From the NCBI RefSeq assembly GCF_001528665.1, contig NZ_BBYJ01000004.1, positions 186,001 through 250,000 on the forward strand: a DNA stretch of 64,000 nt, read 5' to 3'. This DNA is from Microtetraspora malaysiensis. Lineage in GTDB: Bacteria; Actinomycetota; Actinomycetes; Streptosporangiales; Streptosporangiaceae. Positions within the stretch are counted from its first letter, which is position 1. Each line of letters opens with the position of its first letter. A program made the translations under genes and the position numbers. The notes beneath the pieces are model-generated. The model did not search any database and had not been told where the DNA came from. It saw only the letters and a program-made list of their open reading frames with translations. This document shows positions 27,521 through 38,321 of the stretch, piece after piece.

Positions 27521-27683
27521 ATTGCGCTCGCTCCGCTCACGCGGGTTCGGGGCGCCTCAAGTCGGCTCGTGCCCTCGTCACGTCCTCACTCCGGGCGTTT
27601 CTCTTTCCTGCACCCCCGAACGTGCCTTTCACGCGTCGGAGCAGGCGACCGGCAGACCCCTGGGCGCTCCATGAGCGATGCTC

Positions 27684-27689
27684 TAGGGT
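27684..27689 (+). promoter_or_regulatory. -10 element of leaderless histidine kinase gene
   Basis: TAGGGT (27684-27689) is a good actinobacterial -10 and lies six bases before GTG 27696, which has no RBS. It suggests a leaderless transcript for the kinase gene and possibly its downstream regulator. The preceding 27521-27683 shows no gene. Confidence 0.45.
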
Positions 27690-27695
27690 GCGTTC

Positions 27696-28871
27696 GTGGT
27701 GATTTCAGAGCTTCGGGGGATGACGGCGAGCACCATCGCCACCGTCCTGGTGAGCGCCAGCCTCCTCGCCGGGACAGCCGTCACCTGGATCGTCAATCGG
27801 GACGTGACACCGCGCCTCGCCGATGTGCTCCTTCCGCTCGTCGCCTGCGCCGCGCTGCTGTTCCGCCGCCGCCACCCGGTGCCGGTCCTTGTCGCGGTGA
27901 CCGCGGCGTGCGGCCTGTACTACCCGTTCGCGGCGCTGGACGGCCCGCTCTTCCTGGCCGTCCTGGTCGCCCTGTACACGGCCGCCGACCTGGGACATCT
28001 CACCGCGGCGATCACCGTGGCCGCGGTCGGGCTGCTCATGATGGGCTACGGCGAGGTCCTCGGCCCGAGCCGCCACCTGGACGACAGCGAGTTCCTCCTG
28101 CTCGCCGGGTGGATGGTGGCGAGCGTGGCCATAGGCGGGGTGACGCGCAACCGCCACGCCTACCTGGAGGAAGCCCGCAGGCGTTTGGCCGAGGCCGAGC
28201 GGACCAAGGAGGAGGAGGCGCTGCGCCGGGCCGTCGAGGAGCGGCTGAGAATCGCCAGGGAACTGCACGACGTGATCGGCCACAACATCTCCCTGATCAA
28301 CGTCCAGGCGGGCGCCGCCCTCCATCGGATCAAGGAGCGGCCCGAACAGGCCGAGCCCGCGCTGGCCGCCATCAAGGAGACCAGCAAGGAGGCACTCCGG
28401 GAACTGCGGGCGACACTCGGCGTGCTCCGCCAGGTCGACGAGGAGTCCCCGGTCGCTCCGGCGCCGAGCCTCGCCCGCGTGCACGAACTGATCGAGCGGA
28501 CCGGCCTCACCGTGCGGACCGAACTGGCGGGCGAGACACGGGACCTGCCCGCCGAGGTCGACCTCGCGGCGGTCCGCATCGTGCAGGAAGCGCTCACCAA
28601 CGTCTCCCGCCACTCCGGCGGGACCGCCGCCCTGGTCACCATCCACTACGGCGAGGAGGATGTGACCGTACAGATCGACAACGGCATGTCCGGCGACGCG
28701 ACGGCACACGACGTGGAGGCATCCGCCGAGAAGGCGTCCGGCGGCGGCTTCGGCCTCAAGGGAATGCGGGAGCGCGCCACGGCCCTGGGCGGCTCGTTCG
28801 AAGCCGGACCTCGTCCCGGCGGCGGCTTCCACGTCTTGGCCCGCATCCCGACACGACCCGCGTCCCCCTGA
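27696..28871 (+). CDS. Sensor histidine kinase (HisKA_3 type)
   Basis: 391 residues. Four or five TM helices lie within residues 10-150, then a coiled linker (EEARRRLAEAERTKEEEA). The HisKA_3 box has H191 (RIARELHDVIGHNISLINVQ). The ATPase domain has an N box (QEALTNVSRHS), G1 (IDNGMSGDA) and G2 (GFGLKGMRERA). The start is GTG 27696, probably leaderless. It is paired with the regulator 12 bases downstream and lies before cytochrome bd genes, so a redox or respiratory role is possible but unproven. Confidence 0.92.
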   Translation: MVISELRGMTASTIATVLVSASLLAGTAVTWIVNRDVTPRLADVLLPLVACAALLFRRRHPVPVLVAVTAACGLYYPFAALDGPLFLAVLVALYTAADLGHLTAAITVAAVGLLMMGYGEVLGPSRHLDDSEFLLLAGWMVASVAIGGVTRNRHAYLEEARRRLAEAERTKEEEALRRAVEERLRIARELHDVIGHNISLINVQAGAALHRIKERPEQAEPALAAIKETSKEALRELRATLGVLRQVDEESPVAPAPSLARVHELIERTGLTVRTELAGETRDLPAEVDLAAVRIVQEALTNVSRHSGGTAALVTIHYGEEDVTVQIDNGMSGDATAHDVEASAEKASGGGFGLKGMRERATALGGSFEAGPRPGGGFHVLARIPTRPASP

Positions 28872-28883
28872 AAGGACCTTCCC

Positions 28884-29552
28884 GTGATACGCGTGCTTCT
28901 CGCCGACGACCAGACCCTGGTGCGGGCCGGCTTCCGGTCCATCCTCGGCGGCGAGAACGACATCGAGGTCGTCGCCGAAGCCGCCGACGGCGCGCAGGCG
29001 GTGCGGCTCGCCCGCGAGACGAGCCCGCACGTCGTGCTGATGGACATCCGTATGCCCGAGCTCGACGGTCTGGAGGCCACCAGGCGGATCATCGCCGACC
29101 CGCGCCTGGCCGAGGTGAAGGTCATCATCCTGACCACCTTCGACCTCGACGACTACGTGTACGGCGCGCTCCGCGCGGGCGCGAGTGGCTTCCTGGTCAA
29201 GGACACCGAGCCGATCGAGCTCATCCACGCGGTACGGGTCGTGGCCAGGGGGGACGCCTTGATCGCCCCGTCGATCACCCGGCGCCTGATCTCCGAGTTC
29301 GCCGGCCGGGTGCGGCGCCCCGAACCCGGTCCCGAGCTCAACGGCCTGACCGAGCGTGAGCGCGAAGTGATGTCCCTGGTCGCCGCGGGCCTGTCCAACG
29401 ACGAGATCGCCGCCGAGCTGGTACTGAGCCCGGCCACCGCCAAGACCCACGTGAGCCGCATCATGACCAAGCTGAACGTCCGCGACCGCGCCCAGCTCGT
29501 GGTGCTGGCCTACGAGGCGGGCATGGTCACCCCGAGGTGGCTCGCCGGCTGA
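28884..29552 (+). CDS. LuxR/NarL family response regulator
   Basis: 222 residues. The receiver domain has ADD at the acidic site, phospho-acceptor D54 in VLMDIRMPELDG, ILTTFDLDDYV and the conserved lysine in FLVKDTEP. The GerE HTH is LTEREREVMSLVAAGLSND. AAAGGA (28871-28876) is seven bases before GTG 28884. It is the partner of the kinase at 27.7 kb. The cyd genes start 118 bases downstream, making them a likely target. Confidence 0.94.
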   Translation: MIRVLLADDQTLVRAGFRSILGGENDIEVVAEAADGAQAVRLARETSPHVVLMDIRMPELDGLEATRRIIADPRLAEVKVIILTTFDLDDYVYGALRAGASGFLVKDTEPIELIHAVRVVARGDALIAPSITRRLISEFAGRVRRPEPGPELNGLTEREREVMSLVAAGLSNDEIAAELVLSPATAKTHVSRIMTKLNVRDRAQLVVLAYEAGMVTPRWLAG

Positions 29553-29670
29553 CCGGCGCCCGGCCGCAACCCGGGGAGTACGGCTCGCGGCGACATGCGA
29601 CTTCCGGAGTACGGCCGTTGCCCACTCAGGCGGGACGCGCGGCGGCGAGCCGTCCCCGAAGCCTGTGTTC

Positions 29671-30924
29671 ATGGACACGCTCGACCTCGCCCGCCTGCAG
29701 TTCGCCCTGACGGCGGGATCCCACTTCCTCTTCGTCTCGCTGACGATCGGCCTGGCCACGCTGGTGGCCGTCGTCCAGACCTGGGCCACCCTGACCCGCA
29801 GCCCCGTGCACGAGAGGATGACGCGGTTCTGGGGACAGCTGTACGTCATCAACTACGCGATGGGCATCGTCACCGGCCTGGTGATGGAGTTCCAGATCGG
29901 CCTGACCTGGAGCGGCCTCACCCACTTCGCGGGCAACGTGTTCGGCGGGGCCCTGGCGATGGAGACGCTCATGGCGTTCTTCGTCGAGTCCACGTTCCTC
30001 GCGATCTGGATCTTCGGCTGGAACCGGCTCAACCGGTGGGTCCACCTGGCGGCGCTCTGGGTGGTCACGATCACCGCCTACGCCTCGGCGTACTGGATCC
30101 TGGTGTCCAACGGGTTCCTGCAGAACCCCGTCGGCTACCGGGTCGTGGACGGCGTGCTGCGGCTCACCGACGCGGCCGCAGTGCTCACCAACCCCGCCGC
30201 CGTAAGGGCCTTCCTGCACATCCTCTGCGGTTCGCTGGTGGTGGCCGCGTGCTTCATGGCCGGGGTGAGCGCCTACCACCTGCGCAGGCGGACCGGTGAG
30301 CAGGAGTTCTTCCGCAAGTCGCTGCGGATCGGCGTGTCCGTGACACTGCCCGCGCTGGTGGCGACCGCCTCGTTCGGAGGCGTCCAGTTCGACCTCCTCC
30401 AGCCGACGAAGCTGGCCGCGTACCAGGGCGACACCGAGATGATGACGCGGCTGCAGGCCGAGATGACGGCGGCGCACGGCCCGGGTGACTACCTCCCGCC
30501 CACCGGGCTGGTCATGGGCGGCGCCATCGTCATGCTGCTGGTCTTCGCCGTGCTGCTGTTCATGTCGATGGCGAACTTCCTGCTCATGATGCTCCCCGCG
30601 GCGGTACGCCGGTTCCGGCTGTGGCACGTGCTGCTGACCGCCATGATTCCGCTGCCCTTCGTCTCCATGCTCGCCGGCTGGGTCTTCCGCGAGGTGGGCC
30701 GGCAGCCGTGGGTGGTGTACGGGCTGCTGACCACGGAGCAGGCGCTGTCGGACGTGTCCCCGGCGGCGGTGCGGTTGTCGCTGATCGCGTTCGGCGCGCT
30801 GTTCGGCGTGCTCATCGTGCTCAACACCTGGCTGCTCGCCCGCCACGCCCGCCGTGGGCCGGACGCCGTCGCGATCGGCCGTACCTCTCTGCCGGCGGAA
30901 CCGGCGCCCGTCATCGCCTTCTGA
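29671..30924 (+). CDS. cydA: Cytochrome bd ubiquinol oxidase subunit I
   Basis: 417 residues. It is a terminal oxidase subunit in the cytoplasmic membrane that oxidises quinol and reduces oxygen. About nine TM helices are visible. The conserved N-terminal DLARLQFALTAGSHFLFV contains a likely heme-b595 histidine (H18). GRQPWVVYGLL in the quinol-binding Q-loop region and WILVSNGFLQNPVGY are typical. The Q loop is short, as in many actinobacterial forms. ATG 29671 was chosen; a GTG two codons upstream is possible, and neither has a clear RBS. It is followed by cydB. Confidence 0.93.
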   Translation: MDTLDLARLQFALTAGSHFLFVSLTIGLATLVAVVQTWATLTRSPVHERMTRFWGQLYVINYAMGIVTGLVMEFQIGLTWSGLTHFAGNVFGGALAMETLMAFFVESTFLAIWIFGWNRLNRWVHLAALWVVTITAYASAYWILVSNGFLQNPVGYRVVDGVLRLTDAAAVLTNPAAVRAFLHILCGSLVVAACFMAGVSAYHLRRRTGEQEFFRKSLRIGVSVTLPALVATASFGGVQFDLLQPTKLAAYQGDTEMMTRLQAEMTAAHGPGDYLPPTGLVMGGAIVMLLVFAVLLFMSMANFLLMMLPAAVRRFRLWHVLLTAMIPLPFVSMLAGWVFREVGRQPWVVYGLLTTEQALSDVSPAAVRLSLIAFGALFGVLIVLNTWLLARHARRGPDAVAIGRTSLPAEPAPVIAF

Positions 30925-30956
30925 GGCTCGTCCGGCCATCGATACGGAGCACAGAC

Positions 30957-31742
30957 ATGGAAATCCTTCTTCTCGCCTTCTACGCCGTCGGCTACTTCGT
31001 CCTCGGCGGCGCGGACATCGGCGTCGGAATGCTGCTTCCCTACCTTGGGCGCACCGCGGACGAGCGCCGCCGGGTTCTCTCCACGATCACGCCGCTCTTC
31101 CTCGGCAACGAGGTCTGGCTGGTGGCCGTGGCGGGCGTCCTCACAGGCGCCTTCCCCCTCCTCGAAGGGAGGCTGCTCAGCGGGCTGTACCCCGTCGTCG
31201 TCACGCTGCTCATCGGCTGGATCGTCCGGGACGTCGGGCTGTGGACACGCGGCCGGGTCGACTGGGCCGCCTGGCGCGCCATGTGCGACACCGCCGTGGT
31301 GGCCGGGAGCTGGACGGTGGTGCTGAGCTGGGGATGGATGTTTGCCGGTTTCCTCTCCGGGGTCGTCGACCGTCCCCTCACGGAGCCCGTCGCGCTGCTG
31401 GGGATCCCGGCCATCGCCGTGCTCTTCGCCACACACGGGCTGGCCTTCGCGGCTCTGCGGCTGCGCGGACGCCTGCGGACCCGCGCCCGGGGACTGTCCG
31501 GAACCTCGGGAGCGGGCGTGACCTTCGCCCTCACCTCAGGCGGAATGGCCCTGCTGTGCGTTTCCGCCGGGCTGCGGCTGCCGCTCGCTCAGACCACGGC
31601 GGACCCCGCGACGCTGGCCCTGCTCACCCCCGCGCTGCTGGTGCTCACGCCACTGCTGGTGGCCGCCCAGGTGTGCATGTGGTGGATGTTCACGCGTCCC
31701 GCCGATGCCCACACTCTCCGAAACATGGAGACGAGCAACTGA
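30957..31742 (+). CDS. cydB: Cytochrome bd oxidase subunit II (short form)
   Basis: 261 residues, shorter than the usual ~330-380. The hallmark AVGYFVLGGADIGVGMLLPYLG, ERRRVLSTITPLFLGNEVWLVA and several TM helices identify CydB. CGGAGC lies a few bases before ATG 30957. The N-terminus appears complete, so the missing length seems to be in the middle or C-terminal helices. No cydC/cydD transporter genes follow. Confidence 0.88.
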   Translation: MEILLLAFYAVGYFVLGGADIGVGMLLPYLGRTADERRRVLSTITPLFLGNEVWLVAVAGVLTGAFPLLEGRLLSGLYPVVVTLLIGWIVRDVGLWTRGRVDWAAWRAMCDTAVVAGSWTVVLSWGWMFAGFLSGVVDRPLTEPVALLGIPAIAVLFATHGLAFAALRLRGRLRTRARGLSGTSGAGVTFALTSGGMALLCVSAGLRLPLAQTTADPATLALLTPALLVLTPLLVAAQVCMWWMFTRPADAHTLRNMETSN

Positions 31743-31853
31743 TGCGGCACCCAACCATCACGCGATCATCACGGCGCCCAACCACCACGCGAGGGGCGCG
31801 GCGGTGTCTGGACTGAGGAGCGAGTGGGGAGCGAGGGACGAGCGACCCCGAGC

Positions 31854-31957
31854 GACGAGGGAAGACATCGACTCAAGGCGCACCGAGCCGCGCGAGCGAA
31901 GCGAGCGCAAATAGACACAGTGACGAGGGAAGACATCGACTCAAGGCGCACCGAGCC
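31854..31957 (+). repeat. Two copies of a 36-bp direct repeat
   Basis: The 36-base sequence starting GACGAGGGAAGACATCGACT and ending CACCGAGCC is found at 31854-31889 and 31922-31957, 68 bases apart. A 32-base spacer contains the mirror motif GAGCGAAGCGAG. It lies downstream of cydB in a gene-free stretch (31743-31981). With two copies and no cas gene nearby, it is not a CRISPR array. Confidence 0.85.
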
Positions 31958-31958
31958 C

Positions 31959-31977
31959 GCCGCGCCGGAGGCGCGGC
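31959..31977. terminator. Stem-loop at the end of the ATP synthase operon
   Basis: GCCGCGCC (31959-31966), a GGA loop and GGCGCGGC (31970-31977) form a perfect 8-bp hairpin. It lies four bases beyond the DUF2550 stop on the minus strand and 217 bases after cydB on the plus strand. It could terminate either; there is no long T-run. Confidence 0.65.
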
Positions 31978-31981
31978 AATT

Positions 31982-32380
31982 CTAAGCAGCGTCCAGGTAG
32001 GCGCTGGGCGGGGCGGATTCGAGCCAGGCGAGGAAGCCGGTGAGGGCGTCCTCGCTCATGGCGAGGGCGAGCGGGCCGCGTTCGGCGGAGCATTCGACCG
32101 CCCAGTAGCCCTCAGGCCCCTCGCCGCTGCCGAGACGCCTGCGCCGGGAAACCGTAAGGCCGCGCCTCGCGATTGCGTGGCGCGGCCTCAGGCGGAGTCC
32201 GAAGAACGGGATCCAGTGCAGCTCTCCCCCGGTGTAGCGGGCTACCCCGGCTTTCCAGCCCTGGTTTCCCGTACGTACCCGACAGACGACGTTGCCCCGG
32301 CTCATGGCCAGGGCGAAACCGCGTACGACGAGGAGGGCAGCGACAAGGGAAACGCCGGCGAAAACGTCGAGCGCCACCAT
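31982..32380 (-). CDS. DUF2550 family protein
   Basis: 132 residues: an N-terminal TM helix (VFAGVSLVAALLVVRGFALAM), then a basic cytoplasmic domain (GLRLRPRHAIARRGLTVSRRRRL...) and the conserved YWAVECSAERGPLALAMSEDALTGFLAWLES. This matches my memory of actinobacterial DUF2550 proteins coded just after atpC. AAGGAGGG is immediately upstream of ATG 32380. It is the last gene of the atp operon. Function unknown. Confidence 0.85.
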   Translation of the reverse strand: MVALDVFAGVSLVAALLVVRGFALAMSRGNVVCRVRTGNQGWKAGVARYTGGELHWIPFFGLRLRPRHAIARRGLTVSRRRRLGSGEGPEGYWAVECSAERGPLALAMSEDALTGFLAWLESAPPSAYLDAA

Positions 32381-32403
32381 CGCCGCCCTCCTTCAGAAAA
32401 GAA

Positions 32404-32805
32404 TCAGACCTCTTCCCCGGCTGCGCGCAGCCGGGCCCTGGCACGCTTGGCCGCCAGACGGATGTCCGCGTCCTCCTGGCCGGCCTCGATCGAGGACTGC
32501 GCCCGCTGGAGCGCGTCCCTCGCGGCGGCCACGTCGACCTCGGAGCCGAGCTCGGCCGCCTCGGCCAGGATCGACACATCGTTGTTCGCGACGGAGATGA
32601 ACCCGCCGTGAACCGCGGCGACGAGGTCGCTCTCGCCACCGCGCTTGACGCGAAGAACACCGCCCTCGACGAGGACCCCGAGTACGGGAGCGTGTTCCGG
32701 CATAATACCGATCTCGCCGTCCACGGTCTTCGCAATCACCATGTCGGCCTCGCCCGACCAGATCTCACGTTCCGGCGACACGACGCCAACGCGAAGCTTT
32801 GCCAC
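32404..32805 (-). CDS. atpC: F1 ATP synthase epsilon subunit
   Basis: 133 residues. It has the N-terminal beta-sandwich (LRVGVVSPEREIWSGEADMVIAKT, GEIGIMPEHAPVLGVLVEGGVLRV) and a C-terminal helical hairpin (AARDALQRAQSS...RLAAKRARARLR) that inhibits ATP hydrolysis in this family. GTG 32805 has an AAAGGGAG RBS. It follows atpD by 66 bases. Confidence 0.95.
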   Translation of the reverse strand: MAKLRVGVVSPEREIWSGEADMVIAKTVDGEIGIMPEHAPVLGVLVEGGVLRVKRGGESDLVAAVHGGFISVANNDVSILAEAAELGSEVDVAAARDALQRAQSSIEAGQEDADIRLAAKRARARLRAAGEEV

Positions 32806-32871
32806 TTCAGGGCTCCCTTTCGATAGACGCCTGTACGGCTCACGCGGAGCCGTACAGGCGTCGGAGGCGTC

Positions 32872-34308
<1,437 letters not shown>

Positions 34309-35211
34309 TCACTCTTTCCCCGCTGCGGCGTCAGCGAGCGCGTTGGCGCCACCGACGATCTCGCTGATTTCCTGGGTGATCTCAGCCTGCCGAGCCTGGT
34401 TCATCTGCATGGTGAACACGCGGATGAGCTCGTTGGCGTTGTCGGTCGCCGACTTCATGGCCCGCCTGCGCGAGGCCTCCTCCGACGCCGCCGACTGGAG
34501 CAGCGCGTTGAAGATACGCGACTCCACGTACCGCGGGAGCAGCGAGTCGAGCACCTCCGCGGCGTTCGGCTCGAACTCGAAGTACGGCGGGATCGTGTCG
34601 TCGGACTCTGCCTCCGACTCCACGACCTCCAGCGGCAGGATCCGCCTGACCACGACGTTCTGCGTGAGCATCGAGACGAACTCGGTGGAGACGATGTGGA
34701 TCTCGTCGATCCCGTTCTCCTCCTTGAACGACTCGATCAGCGTGTCGGCGATCATCTTGGCGTCCGCGTACGACGGCCGCCGCGAGAAGCCGTCCCAGTG
34801 GCCGCCCATCTCACGGTTCCGGAAGGTGTGCCAGGTGACACCCTTGCGGCCGACGACGAACGGCACGGCCTGGATGCCGCGCTCCTCCAGGAGCCCGCGC
34901 AGCGCCTCAGCCTCACGCAGGACGTTGGCGTTGAAACCGCCGCAGAACCCGCTGTCGCTGGTGACGATCAGCACGCCCGCGCTGTGCGGCTGCTCCTTCT
35001 CGACGGTCAGCGGGTGGTCGACGCTCGCCGTGTTGCTGACGACGCCGGACACCGCCCGCGTGATCTCCTGCTCGTACGGCACCGCCGCCTGCATGCGCTG
35101 CTGCGCCTTGACGATGCGCGACGAGGCGATGAGCTCCTGCGCACGGGTGATCTTCGCGGTGGACTTGACCGACGAGATCCGCCGCCGCAGCAATCTCAGC
35201 TGGGCACCCAT
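34309..35211 (-). CDS. atpG: F1 ATP synthase gamma subunit
   Basis: 300 residues, the rotor shaft. The N-terminal helix GAQLRLLRRRISSVKSTAKI and the C-terminal helix RAMKSATDNANELIRVFTMQMNQARQAEITQEISEIVGGANAL are characteristic; the second carries the MKSATDNA motif. It starts three bases after atpA stops and ends nine bases before atpD. Confidence 0.97.
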   Translation of the reverse strand: MGAQLRLLRRRISSVKSTAKITRAQELIASSRIVKAQQRMQAAVPYEQEITRAVSGVVSNTASVDHPLTVEKEQPHSAGVLIVTSDSGFCGGFNANVLREAEALRGLLEERGIQAVPFVVGRKGVTWHTFRNREMGGHWDGFSRRPSYADAKMIADTLIESFKEENGIDEIHIVSTEFVSMLTQNVVVRRILPLEVVESEAESDDTIPPYFEFEPNAAEVLDSLLPRYVESRIFNALLQSAASEEASRRRAMKSATDNANELIRVFTMQMNQARQAEITQEISEIVGGANALADAAAGKE

Positions 35212-35214
35212 GAG

Positions 35215-36861
35215 TTACTTCTTCTCGGACTTGCGGACGTGCTTGACGATCTTCTCCTGGCCGACCTCGCCGGCCTCGAGCGCCTCGACCGGCACGTCCC
35301 TGACCAGCAGCTCGCCGGACGAGGTCGTGAAGCCCTTCTTGAACTCGGTGATCGCGTCCTTGAGGGACGTGATCGTGTCGTCCGAGAGCTCCTTGGTCTC
35401 GCGGATGCTGTCGAACACACCCTTGTTGCCGGAGAGGTAGTCGAGGAACTCGCTCTCGAAGCGGCGGATGTCCTCGACCGGGACGTCGTCCAGCTCACCG
35501 GTGGTGCCGGCCCAGATGGAGACGACCTCCTTCTCGACCGGGAAGGGGCTGTACTGCGGCTGCTTGAGCAGCTCGACCAGGCGCTGACCGCGCTCGAGCT
35601 GCGCCAGGGACGCGGCGTCGAGGTCGGAGGCGAACGCGGCGAACGCCTCGAGGTCGCGGTACTGGGAGAGCGCCAGACGGAGCGTGCCGGCGACCTTCCG
35701 CATCGCCTTGGTCTGCGCCGAGCCACCGACTCGGGAGACCGACACACCGACGTTGATGGCGGGGCGGACACCGGCGTTGAACAGGTCGGTCTCGAGGAAG
35801 ACCTGGCCGTCGGTGATGGAGATGACGTTGGTCGGGATGAACGCCGACACGTCGTTGCCCTTGGTCTCGATGATCGGCAGACCGGTCATCGAGCCGCCAC
35901 CCATGTCGTTGGAGAGCTTGGCGCAGCGCTCCAGCAGACGCGAGTGCAGGTAGAAGACGTCACCCGGGTACGCCTCGCGGCCCGGCGGACGGCGCAGCAG
36001 CAGCGAGACGGCGCGGTAGGCGTCGGCCTGCTTGGTAAGGTCGTCGAAGATGATCAGGACGTGCTTGCCCTGGTACATCCAGTGCTGACCGATGGCCGAA
36101 CCCGTGTAGGGCGCGATGTACTTGAAGCCCGCGGGGTCGGACGCCGGAGCGGCGACGATGGTGGTGTACTCCATCGCGCCCGCCTCCTCGAGGCGGCCCT
36201 TGACCTGGGCGATGGTGGAGCCCTTCTGGCCGACGGCGACGTAGACGCACCGGACCTGCCGGGACGGGTCGCCGGAGAGCCAGTTCTCCTTCTGGTTGAT
36301 GATCGTGTCGACGGCGATCGCGGTCTTGCCGGTGCCACGGTCGCCGATGATCAGCTGGCGCTGGCCGCGGCCGATCGCGGTCATGGCGTCGATCGCCTTG
36401 ATGCCGGTGGCAAGGGGCTCCTTGACCGGCTGCCGCTGCACGACCGAGGGGGCCTGCAGTTCCAGGGCGCGCAGGGCCTCGGACTCGATCGTGCCCTTGC
36501 CGTCCAGCGGGTTGCCCAGCGGGTCGACGACGCGGCCGAGGAAGTTGTCACCGACGGGAACGGAGAGGACCTCGCCGGTACGGCGAACCTGCTGCCCTTC
36601 CTCGATCTTGCTGAAGTCGCCCAGGATAACGACACCGATCTCCCGGACGTCCAGGTTCAGTGCCAGGCCACGCGTGCCGTCCTCGAACTCGAGCAGCTCG
36701 TTCGCCATCGTCGAGGGCAGGCCGGAGACATGGGCGATGCCGTCGCCACAGTCGACGACGGTCCCGATCTCCTCGCGCGCGGCGCCTTCCGGCTCGTACG
36801 CCTGGACGAAGCGCTCAAGCGCGTCCCGGATCTCGTCCGGCCGGATCGTAAGCTCCGCCAT
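35215..36861 (-). CDS. atpA: F1 ATP synthase alpha subunit
   Basis: 548 residues, the non-catalytic nucleotide-binding F1 subunit. P-loop GDRGTGKT is at 173-180, with [36 protein letters not shown] and [11 protein letters not shown]. The C-terminal tail continues about 35 residues past the usual end ([20 protein letters not shown]...), as in other actinobacterial AtpA proteins. It follows atpH by 23 bases. Confidence 0.98.
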   Translation of the reverse strand: MAELTIRPDEIRDALERFVQAYEPEGAAREEIGTVVDCGDGIAHVSGLPSTMANELLEFEDGTRGLALNLDVREIGVVILGDFSKIEEGQQVRRTGEVLSVPVGDNFLGRVVDPLGNPLDGKGTIESEALRALELQAPSVVQRQPVKEPLATGIKAIDAMTAIGRGQRQLIIGDRGTGKTAIAVDTIINQKENWLSGDPSRQVRCVYVAVGQKGSTIAQVKGRLEEAGAMEYTTIVAAPASDPAGFKYIAPYTGSAIGQHWMYQGKHVLIIFDDLTKQADAYRAVSLLLRRPPGREAYPGDVFYLHSRLLERCAKLSNDMGGGSMTGLPIIETKGNDVSAFIPTNVISITDGQVFLETDLFNAGVRPAINVGVSVSRVGGSAQTKAMRKVAGTLRLALSQYRDLEAFAAFASDLDAASLAQLERGQRLVELLKQPQYSPFPVEKEVVSIWAGTTGELDDVPVEDIRRFESEFLDYLSGNKGVFDSIRETKELSDDTITSLKDAITEFKKGFTTSSGELLVRDVPVEALEAGEVGQEKIVKHVRKSEKK

Positions 36862-36884
36862 CTCTCTTCTGTCTCCCTATTCGC

Positions 36885-37694
36885 CTAGCCGGCCAACCGG
36901 CGGCGTACTTCTTCGATACGTCCTGCGATGGTGTTGTCGATCAGGTCGTCGCCGATCCGGATCGAGAAGCCACCGAGCACCTTGGGGTCCACCTCGACGT
37001 TCAGGTGGACATCACGTCCGTACGTGGTACGCAGCCAGGCGGCGAGGCGCTGCCTCTGGGTCGCGTCGAGCGGAACGGCGCTGCGCACCACTCCGACCAG
37101 ACGTTCCCGCTGCTGGGCGACGATCCAGCCGTACTCGTCGAGCCCCGACTCCAGGCTACGTCCTCGCGGGTATGCCGCGAGCTGGGTGACCAGCCGGAGG
37201 CTCGTCGGCGCGACCTTGTCGGCCAGCAGCGAGCCGAGGAGCTCCCGCTTGCGGTCGCCCGGAACGGTGGCGTCGTTCACCGTGCGCCGCAGTTCCGGGT
37301 TGGCCGCGAGGATCCGTCCGAAGCGGAAGAGCTCGTCCTCGACGTCGTCGAGACGGCCCTGGCCCTCGGCCTCGGCGGAAGCGGCGATCACGGAGAGTCG
37401 CTCCAGCGCGTCGGCCAGGTCGCCCGGCCGAGACCACTTGGCCTCGGCGGCGGCGACCACGGCCTCCAGCGTGGCCATGCTCACCTTGCCCGACAGCAGA
37501 GACCGCACGACCTCGGCCTTCTGCGCGGCCGGGCGGGCCTGGTCGGAAAGGTTGCGGCGCAGGCCGTGCTCGCGATCGAGCAGGCCGGCGACCGCGATGA
37601 GCTCGTCCGCGAGCGTGCCGAGGTCGGCGGAGCCGGCAACAGTGTTGAACCGCTCCTCGACCTCGGCGAGCGAAGCCCTGCTCAGACCTCTCAT
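36885..37694 (-). CDS. atpH: F1 ATP synthase delta subunit
   Basis: 269 residues. It joins F1 to the peripheral stalk. The length is that of actinobacterial delta subunits, longer than the ~180 of E. coli because of an N-terminal extension of about 90 residues. The C-terminal motif PKVLGGFSIRIGDDLIDNTI is clear. Gap to atpF about 55 bases. Confidence 0.96.
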   Translation of the reverse strand: MRGLSRASLAEVEERFNTVAGSADLGTLADELIAVAGLLDREHGLRRNLSDQARPAAQKAEVVRSLLSGKVSMATLEAVVAAAEAKWSRPGDLADALERLSVIAASAEAEGQGRLDDVEDELFRFGRILAANPELRRTVNDATVPGDRKRELLGSLLADKVAPTSLRLVTQLAAYPRGRSLESGLDEYGWIVAQQRERLVGVVRSAVPLDATQRQRLAAWLRTTYGRDVHLNVEVDPKVLGGFSIRIGDDLIDNTIAGRIEEVRRRLAG

Positions 37695-37749
37695 CGGCCG
37701 ATCACCGCCCCTCGTTCGCCGCGCTCAGCGCGTCGGGTTCGCCGCGACA

Positions 37750-38292
37750 TCAGCGAACCGCCTGCGTTCCCTCGAGCTGCTCGAGGAACCGGTCGACGAC
37801 ACGGCGCTGCCGGGCCTCGTCCTCCAGGGACTCACCCACGATGCGGCCGGCGAGTTCGGTGGACAGGCGACCGATCTCACCGCGCAGCTGCGCCATGGCC
37901 TGCTGCCGGTCGGCCTCGATCTGCGCGTGAGCCGCCTGGATGAGGCGACGTGCCTCTTCCTGCGCCTCCTCGCGGAGCTCGGTCTTGATCCGGGCGCCCT
38001 GCTCGCGCGCCTCTTCCCGCAGGCGGGCCGCGTCCTGGCGAGCCTCGGCGAGCTGGGCGCGGTACTGCTCCAGCGTGCGCTGGGCCTCGGCCTGAGCGTC
38101 CTCGGCCTTCTTGATGCCGCCTTCGATCGCCTCGGTGCGCTCAGCCAGAGTCTTCTGGATGCGCGGCGTGAGGATCCTGCCGACGAAGACGAGCACGAAG
38201 AGGAACGCGAAGACGCCGACGACGAGCTCGTACATGTGCGGCATGATCGGGCTGTTGCCCTCAGCCGCGAGAAGCGTAGCTGCCGACTTCAT
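37750..38292 (-). CDS. atpF: Fo ATP synthase b subunit
   Basis: 180 residues, the membrane-anchored stator. One N-terminal TM helix (ELVVGVFAFLFVLVFVGRIL) is followed by a long charged coiled coil (IQKTLAERTEAIEGGIKKAEDAQAEAQ...). GGAAGG precedes ATG 38292. A start at an internal ATG (residue 17 or 20) is possible. Lies between atpE and atpH. Confidence 0.96.
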   Translation of the reverse strand: MKSAATLLAAEGNSPIMPHMYELVVGVFAFLFVLVFVGRILTPRIQKTLAERTEAIEGGIKKAEDAQAEAQRTLEQYRAQLAEARQDAARLREEAREQGARIKTELREEAQEEARRLIQAAHAQIEADRQQAMAQLRGEIGRLSTELAGRIVGESLEDEARQRRVVDRFLEQLEGTQAVR

Positions 38293-38321
38293 GGATGCAG
38301 CCTTCCGTCAGGGGTCTTTCG

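Noticed and set aside
31854-31957. Two 36-bp repeats as the start of a CRISPR array.
   Set aside because: Only two copies, and no cas genes or leader in the window.
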